Positions 17,122-26,192 of a stretch of 64,000 nt of DNA are shown here, one piece after another (within the stretch, counting starts at the first letter, position 1; the number at the start of each line of letters is the position of its first letter). Under the pieces are notes generated by a model. The model was given only the letters and a program-made list of their open reading frames with translations, ran no database searches and had not been told where the DNA came from. The stretch is from Fen-1254 sp963778945 (GTDB lineage Bacteria; Bacteroidota; Ignavibacteria; UBA10030), in contig CAVZWL010000021.1 in NCBI GenBank assembly GCA_963778945.1, positions 124,001-188,000 of the forward strand, in the 5' to 3' direction. The position numbers were made by a program, and so were the translations under genes.

Positions 17122-18390
17122 ATGAGCAGTATCTGCTATAAAGAGAATATACTGATGTGCGAAGATGTTCCGTTTGTCGAGCTGGCGGAAGAATACGGCA
17201 CACCGCTGTATGTGTACAGCAAAAATCGGATTCTCGAGAACTTCCGGTCTCTGAAAGCGGCGTTCGGGGAGTTCGACCACACGATTTGCTATGCACTGAA
17301 GGCGAACAGCAACCCGGCAATTCTGAAAATCTTTGCTGAAGAAGGAGCCGGCGCCGATATCGTTTCTGCCGGCGAATTATATCTTGCACTCAAGGCGGGA
17401 TTTCCTCCGCACAAAACCTCATTTGCAGGCGTCGGCAAGCGCGATGATGAAATCGAATACGCCCTGCAAAAGAATATTTTTGCCTTCAATGTGGAATCGG
17501 TGCAGGAATTGCAGGCTATTTCCCGGCTGGCAATGCGTGCAAACGTACGAGCGAGAATTTCATTCCGCATCAATCCGCATATCGACGCGCAAAGCCACCC
17601 GTATATCACAACGGGACTGCATACGAACAAGTTCGGCATCGAAGACACTCAGGCGCTGGAGGTATACCGTTATGCGGCCGCACTTCCGGCCATCGACATT
17701 GTCGGCATTCATACCCATATCGGATCTCAGATTATTAAAGCCGAACCGTTCGTCGATACAGCGCGCAGCATTATAGACCTTATCGGAAAATTGCGAGAAG
17801 CCGGAATTATGATACGGCACATAGATTTTGGAGGCGGCTTCGGCGTGAAATATTTTAACGCCCTTCAGCATGAAGCGCTGCCTCTCGAAGATAAGGCTCA
17901 CGACAACATTCCTTCGCCTGCAGACATTATGACCGCGGTGCTGCCGATGCTGCGGGAAACCGGCTGTTCCGTCTGGGTCGAGCCTGGACGCTCGCTCATA
18001 GCGGACACATGCGCATTTGTAACGAAAGTGCTTTATACTAAAGAGACATCTGCTAAAAAATTCGTCGTTGTGGACGGAGCGATGAACGATTTATTGAGAC
18101 CGAGTCTTTACGGCGCTCACCACCAGATCGTTCCTGCGGCGATCAATACGTATGAGCATAGGCAGGTCGATGTAGTGGGACCCATTTGCGAGAGCGGCGA
18201 CTTTTTGGCAAAGGACCGTATGCTTGCAAAAGTCGGTCAAGGCGAGATACTTGCTGTGCTGACGGCAGGAGCTTACGGTTTTGTCAATACCTCGAATTAC
18301 AACGGACGCCTCCGTCCGGCAGAGGTCATGGTCAACGGCGACCGCGTGCGCGTCATCCGCCCGCGGCAGACATTCGAAGAACTTATTTAG
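17122..18390 (+). CDS. lysA: Diaminopimelate decarboxylase
   Basis: A 422-residue PLP enzyme for the last step of lysine synthesis (meso-diaminopimelate to L-lysine and CO2). CYALKANSNPAIL holds the PLP lysine (about 54); HIGSQI, GGGFGVKY, EPGRSLIADTC (substrate and phosphate binding) and CESGDFLAKDR (the catalytic Cys from the partner subunit) follow in the expected order. The start at 17122 (MSSICYKENIL) is preferred over one overlapping the upstream gene. Asd follows after 16 bases, linking two lysine/DAP-pathway steps in one operon. Confidence 0.96.
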   Translation: MSSICYKENILMCEDVPFVELAEEYGTPLYVYSKNRILENFRSLKAAFGEFDHTICYALKANSNPAILKIFAEEGAGADIVSAGELYLALKAGFPPHKTSFAGVGKRDDEIEYALQKNIFAFNVESVQELQAISRLAMRANVRARISFRINPHIDAQSHPYITTGLHTNKFGIEDTQALEVYRYAAALPAIDIVGIHTHIGSQIIKAEPFVDTARSIIDLIGKLREAGIMIRHIDFGGGFGVKYFNALQHEALPLEDKAHDNIPSPADIMTAVLPMLRETGCSVWVEPGRSLIADTCAFVTKVLYTKETSAKKFVVVDGAMNDLLRPSLYGAHHQIVPAAINTYEHRQVDVVGPICESGDFLAKDRMLAKVGQGEILAVLTAGAYGFVNTSNYNGRLRPAEVMVNGDRVRVIRPRQTFEELI

Positions 18391-18406
18391 CACAAGGAGA
18401 TCTGCT

Positions 18407-19402
18407 GTGAAGCTTTATACTGTAGCGGTTGTCGGTGCCACCGGTTTAGTCGGAAGCACGATGGTCAAAGTTTTGGAAGAACGAAAATTTCCCGTCGGAA
18501 AACTCGTTCCGCTCGCAACTGCCCGGTCGACCGGCAAGGAAGTGAAATTCAACGGAACATCCGTTGCAGTGCGGGAATTAAAAACCGGGGAATTTTCCGG
18601 CGTCGATATAGCGCTTTTTTCAGCCGGTGCATCTGTCAGTATCGAATTTGCACCCAAGGCTGTGGAACATAAGGCTGTCGTCATCGACAACAGCAGCGCG
18701 TTCCGAATGGAAGAACAGGTACCCCTTGTCGTGCCGGAAGTGAACCCGTCCGATATTTTCAAGCATCACGGCATTATTGCCAATCCCAATTGTTCTACCA
18801 TCCAGATGGTCGTTGCGCTCAAACCGCTGCACGATGTTTTTCGGATCAAACGCGTTGTCGTATCGACATATCAATCGGTGACCGGCGCCGGGCAAAAAGG
18901 AGCCGATCAGCTTGAAGATGAAATGGCAAACCGAGCAGTACGAACCAAAAAATTTCCGCATGCGATTGCATATAATGTTCTTCCTCACATCGATGTTTTT
19001 CTCGAAAACGGATATACAAAAGAAGAACAAAAAATGATGCAGGAGACCGTCAAGATCATGGGGGAAAATATTCCCGTCACGGCAACCACTGTTCGCGTCC
19101 CGGTGATCGGCGGACACAGCGAAGCCGTGAATGTGGAATTCGAAAAGCCGTGCACGCCTGAAGAAGTCCGCAAAATTTTACAGAACGCCCCGGGCATTAT
19201 CGTTCAGGACGATCCGCGCAATAACGTGTACCCGCTTGCCATCAATGCGTACGGCAAAAACGAAGTCTTCGTGGGACGCATACGGAAAGATTACTCCGTT
19301 CCGAGCGGCGTCAATCTCTGGATCGTTTCCGATAATGTCCGCAAAGGCGCAGCAACCAATGCCGTGCAAATCGCCGAAGTGCTTATAGCTGGAAAGCAGT
19401 AA
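18407..19402 (+). CDS. asd: Aspartate-semialdehyde dehydrogenase
   Basis: A 331-residue enzyme that reduces aspartyl phosphate with NADPH, at the branch point to lysine/DAP, threonine and methionine. The GTG start at 18407 has AAGGAG seven bases upstream; the longer open frame upstream lies inside lysA. VVGATGLVGSTMVKVLEER is the NADP-binding loop, NPNCSTIQ holds the active-site cysteine (about 129), TYQSVTGAGQKG follows, and VPVIGGHSEAVNVEFE holds the substrate-binding histidine. It is in one operon with lysA. Confidence 0.96.
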   Translation: MKLYTVAVVGATGLVGSTMVKVLEERKFPVGKLVPLATARSTGKEVKFNGTSVAVRELKTGEFSGVDIALFSAGASVSIEFAPKAVEHKAVVIDNSSAFRMEEQVPLVVPEVNPSDIFKHHGIIANPNCSTIQMVVALKPLHDVFRIKRVVVSTYQSVTGAGQKGADQLEDEMANRAVRTKKFPHAIAYNVLPHIDVFLENGYTKEEQKMMQETVKIMGENIPVTATTVRVPVIGGHSEAVNVEFEKPCTPEEVRKILQNAPGIIVQDDPRNNVYPLAINAYGKNEVFVGRIRKDYSVPSGVNLWIVSDNVRKGAATNAVQIAEVLIAGKQ

Positions 19403-19407
19403 ATCCG

Positions 19408-19441
19408 TTCAACGTTCAAAGTGCTGCCGTCCAACGTTGAA
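19408..19441. terminator. Hairpin after lysA-asd
   Basis: A perfect 9-bp stem (TTCAACGTT / AACGTTGAA) with a 16-base loop starts five bases after the asd stop. It is followed by AAAATAATAA rather than T, so it is not a classic intrinsic terminator; it may protect the 3' end of the transcript. Confidence 0.4.
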
Positions 19442-19528
19442 AAATAATAAAAAGCAGATTGAAAACGGAGAGCGGTAAATGGTTCATAGAAATCGTCAAA
19501 CTAAATAACTGATGAACAAAACCACATT

Positions 19529-19626
19529 GAACCAAGCAATAAGAACTTGGAACCTTGAACCGCAGCCTGCCCGACTGGTGCGCCCTCCAAAATGCGCGGC
19601 GGGTAAACAGTCATTCAGGCGGGCAC
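19529..19626. repeat. Heptad tract plus GC-rich core repeat (copy C)
   Basis: Units such as GAACCAA and GAACTTG recur every seven bases (19529-19563). A core element follows (19565-19626) running from GCCTGCCCG to AGGCGGGCAC, with AAAATGCGCGGCGGG in the middle. After it comes an 8-base repeat run (CAGCACCG-like) up to about 19660, just before the aminotransferase start. Confidence 0.7.
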
Positions 19627-19678
19627 TGCAGCACCGCAACACCGCAGCACTGCAGCACGTTCATTTTTAACAAGAACC

Positions 19679-20833
19679 ATGCCCGATATCAGCAAACGAA
19701 CCGGACTTTTTACCGAGTCGGTCATACGCCGGATGACGCGTCTTGCACTTCAGCATGGCGCAATAAATCTCTCTCAGGGATTTCCCGATTTCGAGCCTCC
19801 CGCAGCATTAACCGATGCATTGAAGCGGATTTCCGGCACCGGACCGCATCAGTACGCCATTACGTGGGGAGCTGCAAATTTCCGAAAAGCGCTTGCGGAA
19901 AAACAATCGCGCTTTATGGGACTCGATTTGAATCCCGAGGAGAACATTGTTGTTACCTGCGGAAGCACGGAAGCGATGATGGCCGCCATGATGACGGCTT
20001 GCAATCCGGGTGATAAAGTGATTGTCTTTTCTCCGTTCTACGAAAACTACGCCGCCGACGCAATACTCAGCGGAGCCGAACCCATCTATGTTCCGCTTCA
20101 TCCTCCCGATTTTCATTTTACGGAAGAAGAACTTTTGCGCGCGTTCAAACAAAAGCCGAAAGCGCTCATATTATGCAATCCTTCAAATCCTTCCGGCAAA
20201 GTGTTTACCGAACCGGAACTGCGCAGCATTGCCCGCATGGCGCAGGAGCACGATGCGTTCGTGATTACGGACGAGGTGTATGAGCACATCGTCTATGCCC
20301 CGCATCGTCATTCCTATATCGCCTCGCTGCCCGGAATGTTCGAACGCACGATTTCCTGCAGTTCGCTTTCCAAGACCTATTCCATTACCGGCTGGAGGCT
20401 CGGCTATGTGATTGCAGCGCCTGAAGTCATTACAGGTATACGCAAAGTACATGACTTTCTTACGGTGGGAGCGGCCGCACCTTTGCAGGAAGCTGCTGTT
20501 GCCGGACTGACCATGCCGGAGGCGTACTATGAAGAACTGGCGCGTTCTTATACACGCAAGCGGAATATTTTTCTGGACTGCCTGGACCGGGCAAATTTAC
20601 AATTTACGATTCCTGAAGGAGCGTATTACGTCTTGGTAGATATAGAAAAATTCAGAAGAGGCAGCGATACGGAATTTTGCGAATGGCTCATCAAGCAAAT
20701 CGGTGTTGCTGCCGTTCCGGGTTCCAGTTTTTTCCGAGAAGATATCCGGAAATATATCCGCTTCCACTTTGCCAAGAAAGAAGAAACGCTTGCAGAAGCA
20801 GGAAGAAGGCTGCTGAAATTAAAAAAGTTCTGA
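19679..20833 (+). CDS. Class I/II pyridoxal-phosphate aminotransferase
   Basis: A 384-residue fold-type I aminotransferase. LSQGFPDFEPP and QYAITWGAANFRKALA at the N-terminus, CGSTEAMMAAM, NPSNPSGKVF and DEVYEHIVY line the cofactor site, and SSLSKTYSITGWRLGY (about 230) carries the PLP-binding lysine. The overall pattern is that of the aspartate or kynurenine/methionine-type subgroup. Its place downstream of lysA-asd suggests amino-acid synthesis, but 276 bases with repeats lie between, so it is probably a separate transcript. No strong ribosome-binding site is visible before the ATG. Confidence 0.88.
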   Translation: MPDISKRTGLFTESVIRRMTRLALQHGAINLSQGFPDFEPPAALTDALKRISGTGPHQYAITWGAANFRKALAEKQSRFMGLDLNPEENIVVTCGSTEAMMAAMMTACNPGDKVIVFSPFYENYAADAILSGAEPIYVPLHPPDFHFTEEELLRAFKQKPKALILCNPSNPSGKVFTEPELRSIARMAQEHDAFVITDEVYEHIVYAPHRHSYIASLPGMFERTISCSSLSKTYSITGWRLGYVIAAPEVITGIRKVHDFLTVGAAAPLQEAAVAGLTMPEAYYEELARSYTRKRNIFLDCLDRANLQFTIPEGAYYVLVDIEKFRRGSDTEFCEWLIKQIGVAAVPGSSFFREDIRKYIRFHFAKKEETLAEAGRRLLKLKKF

Positions 20834-21141
20834 GTGCTTGGTGCGTAGTGCTGAAGTTTAAAAAAACTAAGAATCAATAAACCCCAGAAACTCTCATTGT
20901 TAAATTGTTAAACTTTGAACGGCAGCCTGCCCGCATTGCGGCGACGACGACTGAGGACACGGTCATTCAAGCGGGTACTGCAGCACATCCACACATGGAA
21001 CTTATACAGTTCATTAACTATTCTCCAAATTGAATCCCACTGCCGTGGAACAACATCATCAGGCCCGCCAGAAGATGATGCAGGCGGGCAGACCTCCGGC
21101 TACCATTGACCATTAACTATTCACCATTTACTATTTACTGA
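20827..21141. repeat. Repeat-filled gap: heptads, GC core (copy D) and mosaic element (filled, variant insert)
   Basis: After the aminotransferase come heptads such as TGCTTGG and TGCGTAG (20827-20855). A shortened GC core (20925-20977) follows, then the mosaic element (21021-21103) with left arm TTCTCCAAATTGAATCCCAC, an insert forming a GCCCGCC / GGCGGGC hairpin, and right arm CCTCCGGCTAC. The stretch ends with heptads such as ATTCACC and ATTTACT (21103-21141). No gene is present. Confidence 0.75.
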
Positions 21142-22083
21142 TTAAAATCCCATATCGAACTGCAGCAGCGGCTGATACATCGTCTGCGATGCGCTGTCCG
21201 TACTAACATCCCAGACAAACCGAACTCCAAACACGGCTGAAAAGTTATCTGCCAATTGAACGCTGAATCCCGGCGTCAGTGAATACAGGTAGTGTGTCTG
21301 TGTTTCATCGTTCAAATAACTTTGAGATCCGGTCATATCCGAAATAGAGAAGAGCATCTGTCGAACACCGGCTGCTTGAAGAAAAAGATGGACTCTTGAA
21401 GTTTGTGAGACGCTGTTCAGCGTTAATGCAATAAAGTAATTCGCAGATGTTTGGTTTTGCCGAAGTTCCGTAAATTCTACGCTTGTGGGGTTGGATAATG
21501 AACTTATCGTTCGGACAAATTCAACGTCGTACTTCAGGTGCTGCCATTCTAATCCGAGATCGAACCTGACCGCCATATGCCGGCTGCTGATAGAGAAATT
21601 GCTGATCATACAGTATGCCTGCCAGTACGGTTCGCCGTTGAGCGGCGCATAATTGCCGCCGAGACTGATCGAATTTGTAGAAGAAAAAGGAAGGTCAAGG
21701 GCAAGTCCATACATGGCGCCCGGCAGGTTCCAGTAAAAATTCGTCCCCTCAAAATCGTGCGTATTGTTGCCTGAATCTTTGTAATGATATGGTATCGTCG
21801 TCTTATCGGTATCGACCTGATATATACCATTTCCGTTTACTTGTGTATGTCCGGCAAGCCGGCCCGTCAATGTTTGCGGTGTTACAATCGATACGCTCGG
21901 ACGAATCGTGATGGTCTGCAGCGTATCATGAATCATTTGGACGGGGGGCTGAAAAAAAGGACCTTCGGATGTGAGATTCTGAAGATATGTTGTCGCGCAT
22001 CCGCTCAGTGCGAACGTCAGAACAACGCTGCAGAAGAAAAGTGCCGTAACGGTGCATTGCGGTAGTATTTGTTTCCTCTTCAT
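21142..22083 (-). CDS. Outer-membrane lipoprotein of unknown function (paralog A)
   Basis: A 313-residue lipoprotein. The start at 22083 is chosen because AGAGGAAA precedes it and a signal peptide with lipobox LSGC follows (about residue 27). The mature part begins with a TTYLQNLTSEGPFFQPPVQM stretch, then repeats strands such as TIRPSVSIVTPQTLTGRLAGHTQVNGNGIYQVD, and it ends with FSAVFGVRFVWDV and LLQFDMGF. Alternating residues and an aromatic end suggest a lipid-anchored barrel. It is clearly paralogous to the next gene. I do not recognise the family. Confidence 0.75.
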   Translation of the reverse strand: MKRKQILPQCTVTALFFCSVVLTFALSGCATTYLQNLTSEGPFFQPPVQMIHDTLQTITIRPSVSIVTPQTLTGRLAGHTQVNGNGIYQVDTDKTTIPYHYKDSGNNTHDFEGTNFYWNLPGAMYGLALDLPFSSTNSISLGGNYAPLNGEPYWQAYCMISNFSISSRHMAVRFDLGLEWQHLKYDVEFVRTISSLSNPTSVEFTELRQNQTSANYFIALTLNSVSQTSRVHLFLQAAGVRQMLFSISDMTGSQSYLNDETQTHYLYSLTPGFSVQLADNFSAVFGVRFVWDVSTDSASQTMYQPLLQFDMGF

Positions 22084-22231
22084 TGTTTTCCTCTTTATCG
22101 CAGGGACAAAAAATGCAATGGAAAAATACGAAATAAATCTTCTTTCGCAAGAGGGCATCGTCACAACGTGCCGCGGGTCACAATGTTTGTCTCCTGTTTT
22201 TCTCACCGAGAAACCGGTCATTCACAGTTTA

Positions 22232-22288
22232 CTGTTCTCCAAATTGAATCCCACTGACGCGTAATAACATTTTCAGGCCTCCGGCTAC
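22232..22288. repeat. Mosaic repeat element, empty form
   Basis: The first 47 bases are identical to 1742-1788 and the right arm CCTCCGGCTAC is also kept, but the 50-base GC-rich insert is absent; only one CAGGCC remains at the junction. It lies between the two lipoprotein paralogs. Confidence 0.8.
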
Positions 22289-23244
22289 CACTTACTGATT
22301 ATAGTCCCATATCGAATTGCAGCAGCGGCTGATACATCGTTTGAGGCGCCGTTTCCGGTACCGACATCCCAGACAAACCGCACACCGAGGACAACGGAAA
22401 GTTTATCGGTCAGCCGGACGCTGAACCCCGGAGTAAGAGAAAAGAGGAGCTGCGCTTCGTATACCGAAGAGAATAAACCTTGACCTCCGGCCATATTCTG
22501 AAAAAGCATCTGCCGGACTGCTGCTGCCTGAAGAAAAATATTGACGGGTGTTTCGAATGTGCTATTCAATGTCAATGCTGTAAAATAATTCTTTTCAGTT
22601 TCGATTTGTAGAAACCTGTCGAATTCAACGGAGTAGTCCTCATATCCGATAAGCGGGAAGAGAGGGGTTGACCTCCGAACAAATTCAATTTCGTATTTTA
22701 TATTTTGCCATTCCATTCCGGCATCGAACCGAACTGCGACCTGCCGGCTGCTGAATGAGAAAAAACTTATCATCCCGTACACCTGCCAATAGGGTTCACC
22801 GCCGAGAGATGCATAACTCCCTCCTGCACTGAACGCAAAACCGGACGAAACGGGTATATCAAGAGCGAGTCCGTACAGAACACCCGGCATGTTCCAGCTA
22901 AAATTATTCCCGTTAAATGGATGAATGTCGACACCTGTCGGTTCCTGGTAGTATGGTGTCGTTGAATTGATCGTATCGATCTCATATACACCATTGCCGT
23001 CTACACGCGTATGTCCGGAAAGCCTTCCCGTTAGGGTTTGCGGTGTGATCATCGATACGCTCGGACGCAGAGTGATGGTCTGCACTGTATCATGGACCAT
23101 CTGCACGGGCGGCTGAAAAAACGCACCCTCGGTCGTAAGATTCTGAAGATAGGCCGGTGAACACCCGGTCAGTGCGAATGTCAAAAGAGCGCTAAAGAAA
23201 AAAAGAGCCGAAGCTGAACAATGCGGCAGTTTTTGTTTCCCCAT
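22285..23244 (-). CDS. Outer-membrane lipoprotein of unknown function (paralog B)
   Basis: A 319-residue paralog of the downstream gene: lipobox LTGC at about residue 28 followed by SPAYLQNLTTEGAFFQPPVQM, RPSVSMITPQTLTGRLSGHT, a GALYGLALD-like strand and LSVVLGVRFVWDVG near the end. Predicted to be lipid-anchored and rich in beta strands. Tandem duplication with divergence, mainly in the middle, is the simplest history. Its start ATG lies in an AC-rich region without a strong ribosome-binding site. Function unknown. Confidence 0.75.
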   Translation of the reverse strand: MGKQKLPHCSASALFFFSALLTFALTGCSPAYLQNLTTEGAFFQPPVQMVHDTVQTITLRPSVSMITPQTLTGRLSGHTRVDGNGVYEIDTINSTTPYYQEPTGVDIHPFNGNNFSWNMPGVLYGLALDIPVSSGFAFSAGGSYASLGGEPYWQVYGMISFFSFSSRQVAVRFDAGMEWQNIKYEIEFVRRSTPLFPLIGYEDYSVEFDRFLQIETEKNYFTALTLNSTFETPVNIFLQAAAVRQMLFQNMAGGQGLFSSVYEAQLLFSLTPGFSVRLTDKLSVVLGVRFVWDVGTGNGASNDVSAAAAIRYGTIISKW

Positions 23245-23372
23245 GTACGTCCTCGTCTTTGTCGTGTGTAAAAGAAATGCAAAAGATAAAGAATGAGTAT
23301 CCGTTTACTCAAAGAGAAACCTAAAAACAAAAGAATTGAAAAACCAAACAACTGCTCAAAGTTGAACTGCAT

Positions 23373-23520
23373 CCTGCCCGCATTGCGGCGACGCCGACTG
23401 AGGACACCCGCCAAAATGCGCAGCGGGTTGGCAGTTATTCAGGCGGGCACATCCGTACACAGAACGACGAACTCATTCGATCGACTCTTTACCATTTACC
23501 GTTTGCAGTTCACAGTTTAC
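23373..23520. repeat. GC-rich core repeat (copy A) with heptads
   Basis: The core (23373-23450) runs CCTGCCCGCATTGCGG ... AGGCGGGCAC and contains CCGCCAAAATGCGC. It is followed by the shared string ACTCATTCGATCGACT (23471-23486) and 7-base units such as CCATTTA and CAGTTCA up to the M28 peptidase stop. Confidence 0.75.
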
Positions 23521-25184
23521 TTACTTTTGCCAAACTCCGCTCCCGGGTTCAAGAGGGGCCGGTTTTCTCCTTGAGCGACATGATACCCGACCTCAAACAA
23601 AAGCTGTGCGTCTTCAACGCCGCCGGAAAGATCCCAGTCCGGTTGGATTTCATCGGTGACCTTATGATAAAAGCGAGCCGTATATTCATCGTGCTTTTGT
23701 TTGCCGTATCCTTCCGGCTGGCCCCTAAAATCGAATCCAGCTGCAATATCCAGTACCGGCACACCTTTTTTTGCGAACTCAAAATGATCGGAACGGTAAA
23801 AATATCCTTTTTCCGGATCCTTGTCCGGAAAAACTACGCGGTCTTGCTCTTTTGCTGCAGCGGCCAGAATTCCATCTAATGTCGACCTGCCTTCACCGAT
23901 GCTGATGACGTCTTTTGTCCTTCCCCAATGACTGAGTCCGTCCACGTTGAATTCCGCAAGTGTCTGAGAGAGCGGGTAAAGAGGCGCGGTGCAATAATAG
24001 TGCGAGCCGAGCAATCCTTTTTCTTCCGAGGTTACCAGCAGAAACAACACGGTGCGTTTGGGTGCGATCTTCAAATGAGCGAATGCATCGGCCGCTTCCA
24101 GAATGGCGGCAACACCGGAAGCGTTATCGACTGCACCGTTATAGATCTGATCTCCTTTTAAGTTCAGATCGCGTCCCAGGTGATCCCAGTGAGCAGTGTA
24201 AACGATATATTCATTTTTAAGTTTCGGGTCGGACCCTTCCAATTTGGCGATGACATTGTCCGAATAGATTTTGCGGACGGAATTTTGCAAAGATAAGTTT
24301 GCCTGTGCACCGAGCGTGATGGGACGAAAATCTTTTCGAACGGCGGACTTCTTCAACTCGTCGAAATTTTTTCCGCATGCGGCAAAAAGCTCCCGCGCCT
24401 TATCCACCGTGATCCAGGACTCGATGACTGTCCGCGCGGTATCGCTGTCCGCCGACACGATATCGAAATTTTCGAGATTTCTGCTGCCGGAAACTACCTG
24501 AAAAGGATATCCGGCTTCTTTCGTTTCATGAACGATGATGGCAGCAGCGGCTCCTTTTTGTGCGGCAATTTCGTACTTATATGTCCACCGGCCGTAGTAA
24601 GTCATTGCTTTGCCTCCGAACATCGTCGAATCGAGTCGGGAAGGATCTTTCGGATCCGGAATGGGAGGATCATTGATCAACATGACGATTGTCTTGCCTC
24701 GAACATCGACATTCTTATAATCGTCCCATCCGTATTCCGGCGCTGCGATGCCGTAGCCGACAAAAATCATGTCTGAATTTTTGACCGACACTTCTCCGTT
24801 GACAAAACGCCGGGATACCAGTACGATATCGTTCGGGAAATCTGTTGTGATTGTCCGGCTGCCGGCGGTGAAATTTGCAGATAAGCTCTGTGCACGGAAA
24901 CCGGCAAGAGGCACATGCTGTCGATACGTGCCGTCCGGATTTCCCGGCTCCAATCCGAGTTTTTTACACTGTTCGATGATATAGTTCACGGAAAGCGTTT
25001 CGCCTTTGGTTCCGGGGGCACGTCCCTCGAATTCGTCCGAAGCGAGGACTTTGATATGACCGAGAATTTTTTCCGCAGTGATGACAGCCGCGGCTGAGGA
25101 ATCGGCTTTGTCCTGAGGCGGATTGAATCCTAAAAGGAGGACAGAAAACACAGGAACTATGATCTGCGATAATGATGGTTTCAT
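23517..25184 (-). CDS. Secreted M28-family zinc aminopeptidase
   Basis: A 555-residue exported peptidase. The N-terminal hydrophobic segment (QIIVPVFSVLLLGF) serves as signal. A PA-type insert (about 130-230) lies between it and the catalytic domain. Zinc-site motifs are in order: TAHWDHLG, NGAVDNASGVAA, TSEEKGLLGS with the general base glutamate, FNVDG and RSDHFEFAKKG. Relatives remove N-terminal residues from peptides in the periplasm or outside. No gene close by suggests a specific substrate; it is flanked by repeat-filled gaps. Confidence 0.93.
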   Translation of the reverse strand: MKPSLSQIIVPVFSVLLLGFNPPQDKADSSAAAVITAEKILGHIKVLASDEFEGRAPGTKGETLSVNYIIEQCKKLGLEPGNPDGTYRQHVPLAGFRAQSLSANFTAGSRTITTDFPNDIVLVSRRFVNGEVSVKNSDMIFVGYGIAAPEYGWDDYKNVDVRGKTIVMLINDPPIPDPKDPSRLDSTMFGGKAMTYYGRWTYKYEIAAQKGAAAAIIVHETKEAGYPFQVVSGSRNLENFDIVSADSDTARTVIESWITVDKARELFAACGKNFDELKKSAVRKDFRPITLGAQANLSLQNSVRKIYSDNVIAKLEGSDPKLKNEYIVYTAHWDHLGRDLNLKGDQIYNGAVDNASGVAAILEAADAFAHLKIAPKRTVLFLLVTSEEKGLLGSHYYCTAPLYPLSQTLAEFNVDGLSHWGRTKDVISIGEGRSTLDGILAAAAKEQDRVVFPDKDPEKGYFYRSDHFEFAKKGVPVLDIAAGFDFRGQPEGYGKQKHDEYTARFYHKVTDEIQPDWDLSGGVEDAQLLFEVGYHVAQGENRPLLNPGAEFGKSK

Positions 25185-25627
25185 AACAATCCTTTATTGC
25201 ATGGTGTCGAAATACATAAAAAGCCCTCAGCGGTTGACACGAGTCAGCTTTTTTGCATCGGTAAAATGTAAACAAGCCCCGGGCAAAAGGCAAGAGATAA
25301 GGAAGTGCGGCAGTTCGGAGTTCTTAGTGCTTGGTATTGATACACTGAGGTGATGCGGTTAAGAAGTTGCTTGGTTTGCAGTTCTGAATGCGTTTTTTAA
25401 ACCTCAGCACGAAGAACCAAGAACGATGGACTCATTCGATCGACTATTCATCATTCACCATTGACTTATACCTATCCTGATCATTGGGATATTTAGATAT
25501 TTTTTTTTAACTTAAAAGTGTCCTCTTTTTGCTACACAGCTACAATAGAAAATTGGAAAAATAGGTATAAAACGACAAAAAGGGGCGGCACGCGGATTGC
25601 TTGAGCTGTGAGAGAAGGAAAACCGAT
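25185..25627. other. Intergenic stretch with heptad tracts and a shared 16-mer
   Basis: No gene is present. Heptad units such as TTCTTAG and TGCTTGG occupy 25305-25340. The 16-mer ACTCATTCGATCGACT, also found at 23471-23486, is at 25430-25445 and again leads into heptads (TCATTCA, CCATTGA). The last 120 bases are AT-rich and should contain the promoter of the lipoprotein gene. Confidence 0.6.
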
Positions 25628-26026
25628 ATGATAAATGAGGGACTGAAAATCACCGGCAGAAGAAACCGCAAGTTTTTTTGCTTTTTGATACTCTCCGGAT
25701 CCCTGCTTTTAAGCGGATGCTACACGCAGCTCGCCTTCACTTTCGACGAATCCGAAACGAACGAGGATACCTCAAACGGCGCCATTTCAACTCTCCCGGT
25801 AGTATATCCCGGATATCCGGACCCCGAACCTCCGCCAGTACCCATACAACCTCTTCCTTCACCGGGAACACCTGCCCCGGCACCGGCAGGCGGAACGGTG
25901 CAAAACCCGCCGAGCCCGACAAATACTTCAGATACATCGACCCGCACTCGTTCTCAAACCACACAAACATCTATTCCGGCCGATGCAGGCGCACGCACGA
26001 GCGGCGACAAACGGACGGGACGTTAA
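25628..26026 (+). CDS. Small proline/threonine-rich lipoprotein
   Basis: A 132-residue protein starting at the ATG at 25628, preceded by AGAAGGA. Two basic residues and a hydrophobic stretch end in the lipobox LLSGC (about 30). The mature part has an acidic segment, a proline-rich stretch (YPDPEPPPVPIQPLPSPGTP) and a Thr/Ser-rich tail, and looks unstructured. It is probably anchored in a membrane with the tail reaching across the periplasm or surface. No family recognised. Confidence 0.65.
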   Translation: MINEGLKITGRRNRKFFCFLILSGSLLLSGCYTQLAFTFDESETNEDTSNGAISTLPVVYPGYPDPEPPPVPIQPLPSPGTPAPAPAGGTVQNPPSPTNTSDTSTRTRSQTTQTSIPADAGARTSGDKRTGR

Positions 26027-26027
26027 T

Positions 26028-26192
26028 AAGTTCGTAGTTCTCAGTTCTTAGTTATATAAATCCTCCGATTAGAATCATGCTGACGCATGATGACATTCAC
26101 AGGCCTCCGGCTGTAGTTCTTGGTTCGGAGATTCATTCATCGTCAACTCTTCATCATTTACTGTTCACCGTTTGCAGTTCACGGTTTACCGC
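26028..26192. repeat. Heptads and mosaic element (empty variant)
   Basis: Units TTCGTAG and TTCTCAG (26028-26056) come first. The mosaic element follows (26061-26115), with a perfect ATCATGC / GCATGAT hairpin (26074-26091) and an uninterrupted CAGGCCTCCGGCT junction. A long array then repeats units such as CACCGTT and TGCAGTT every seven bases to 26192, overlapping the end of the permease gene. Confidence 0.7.
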
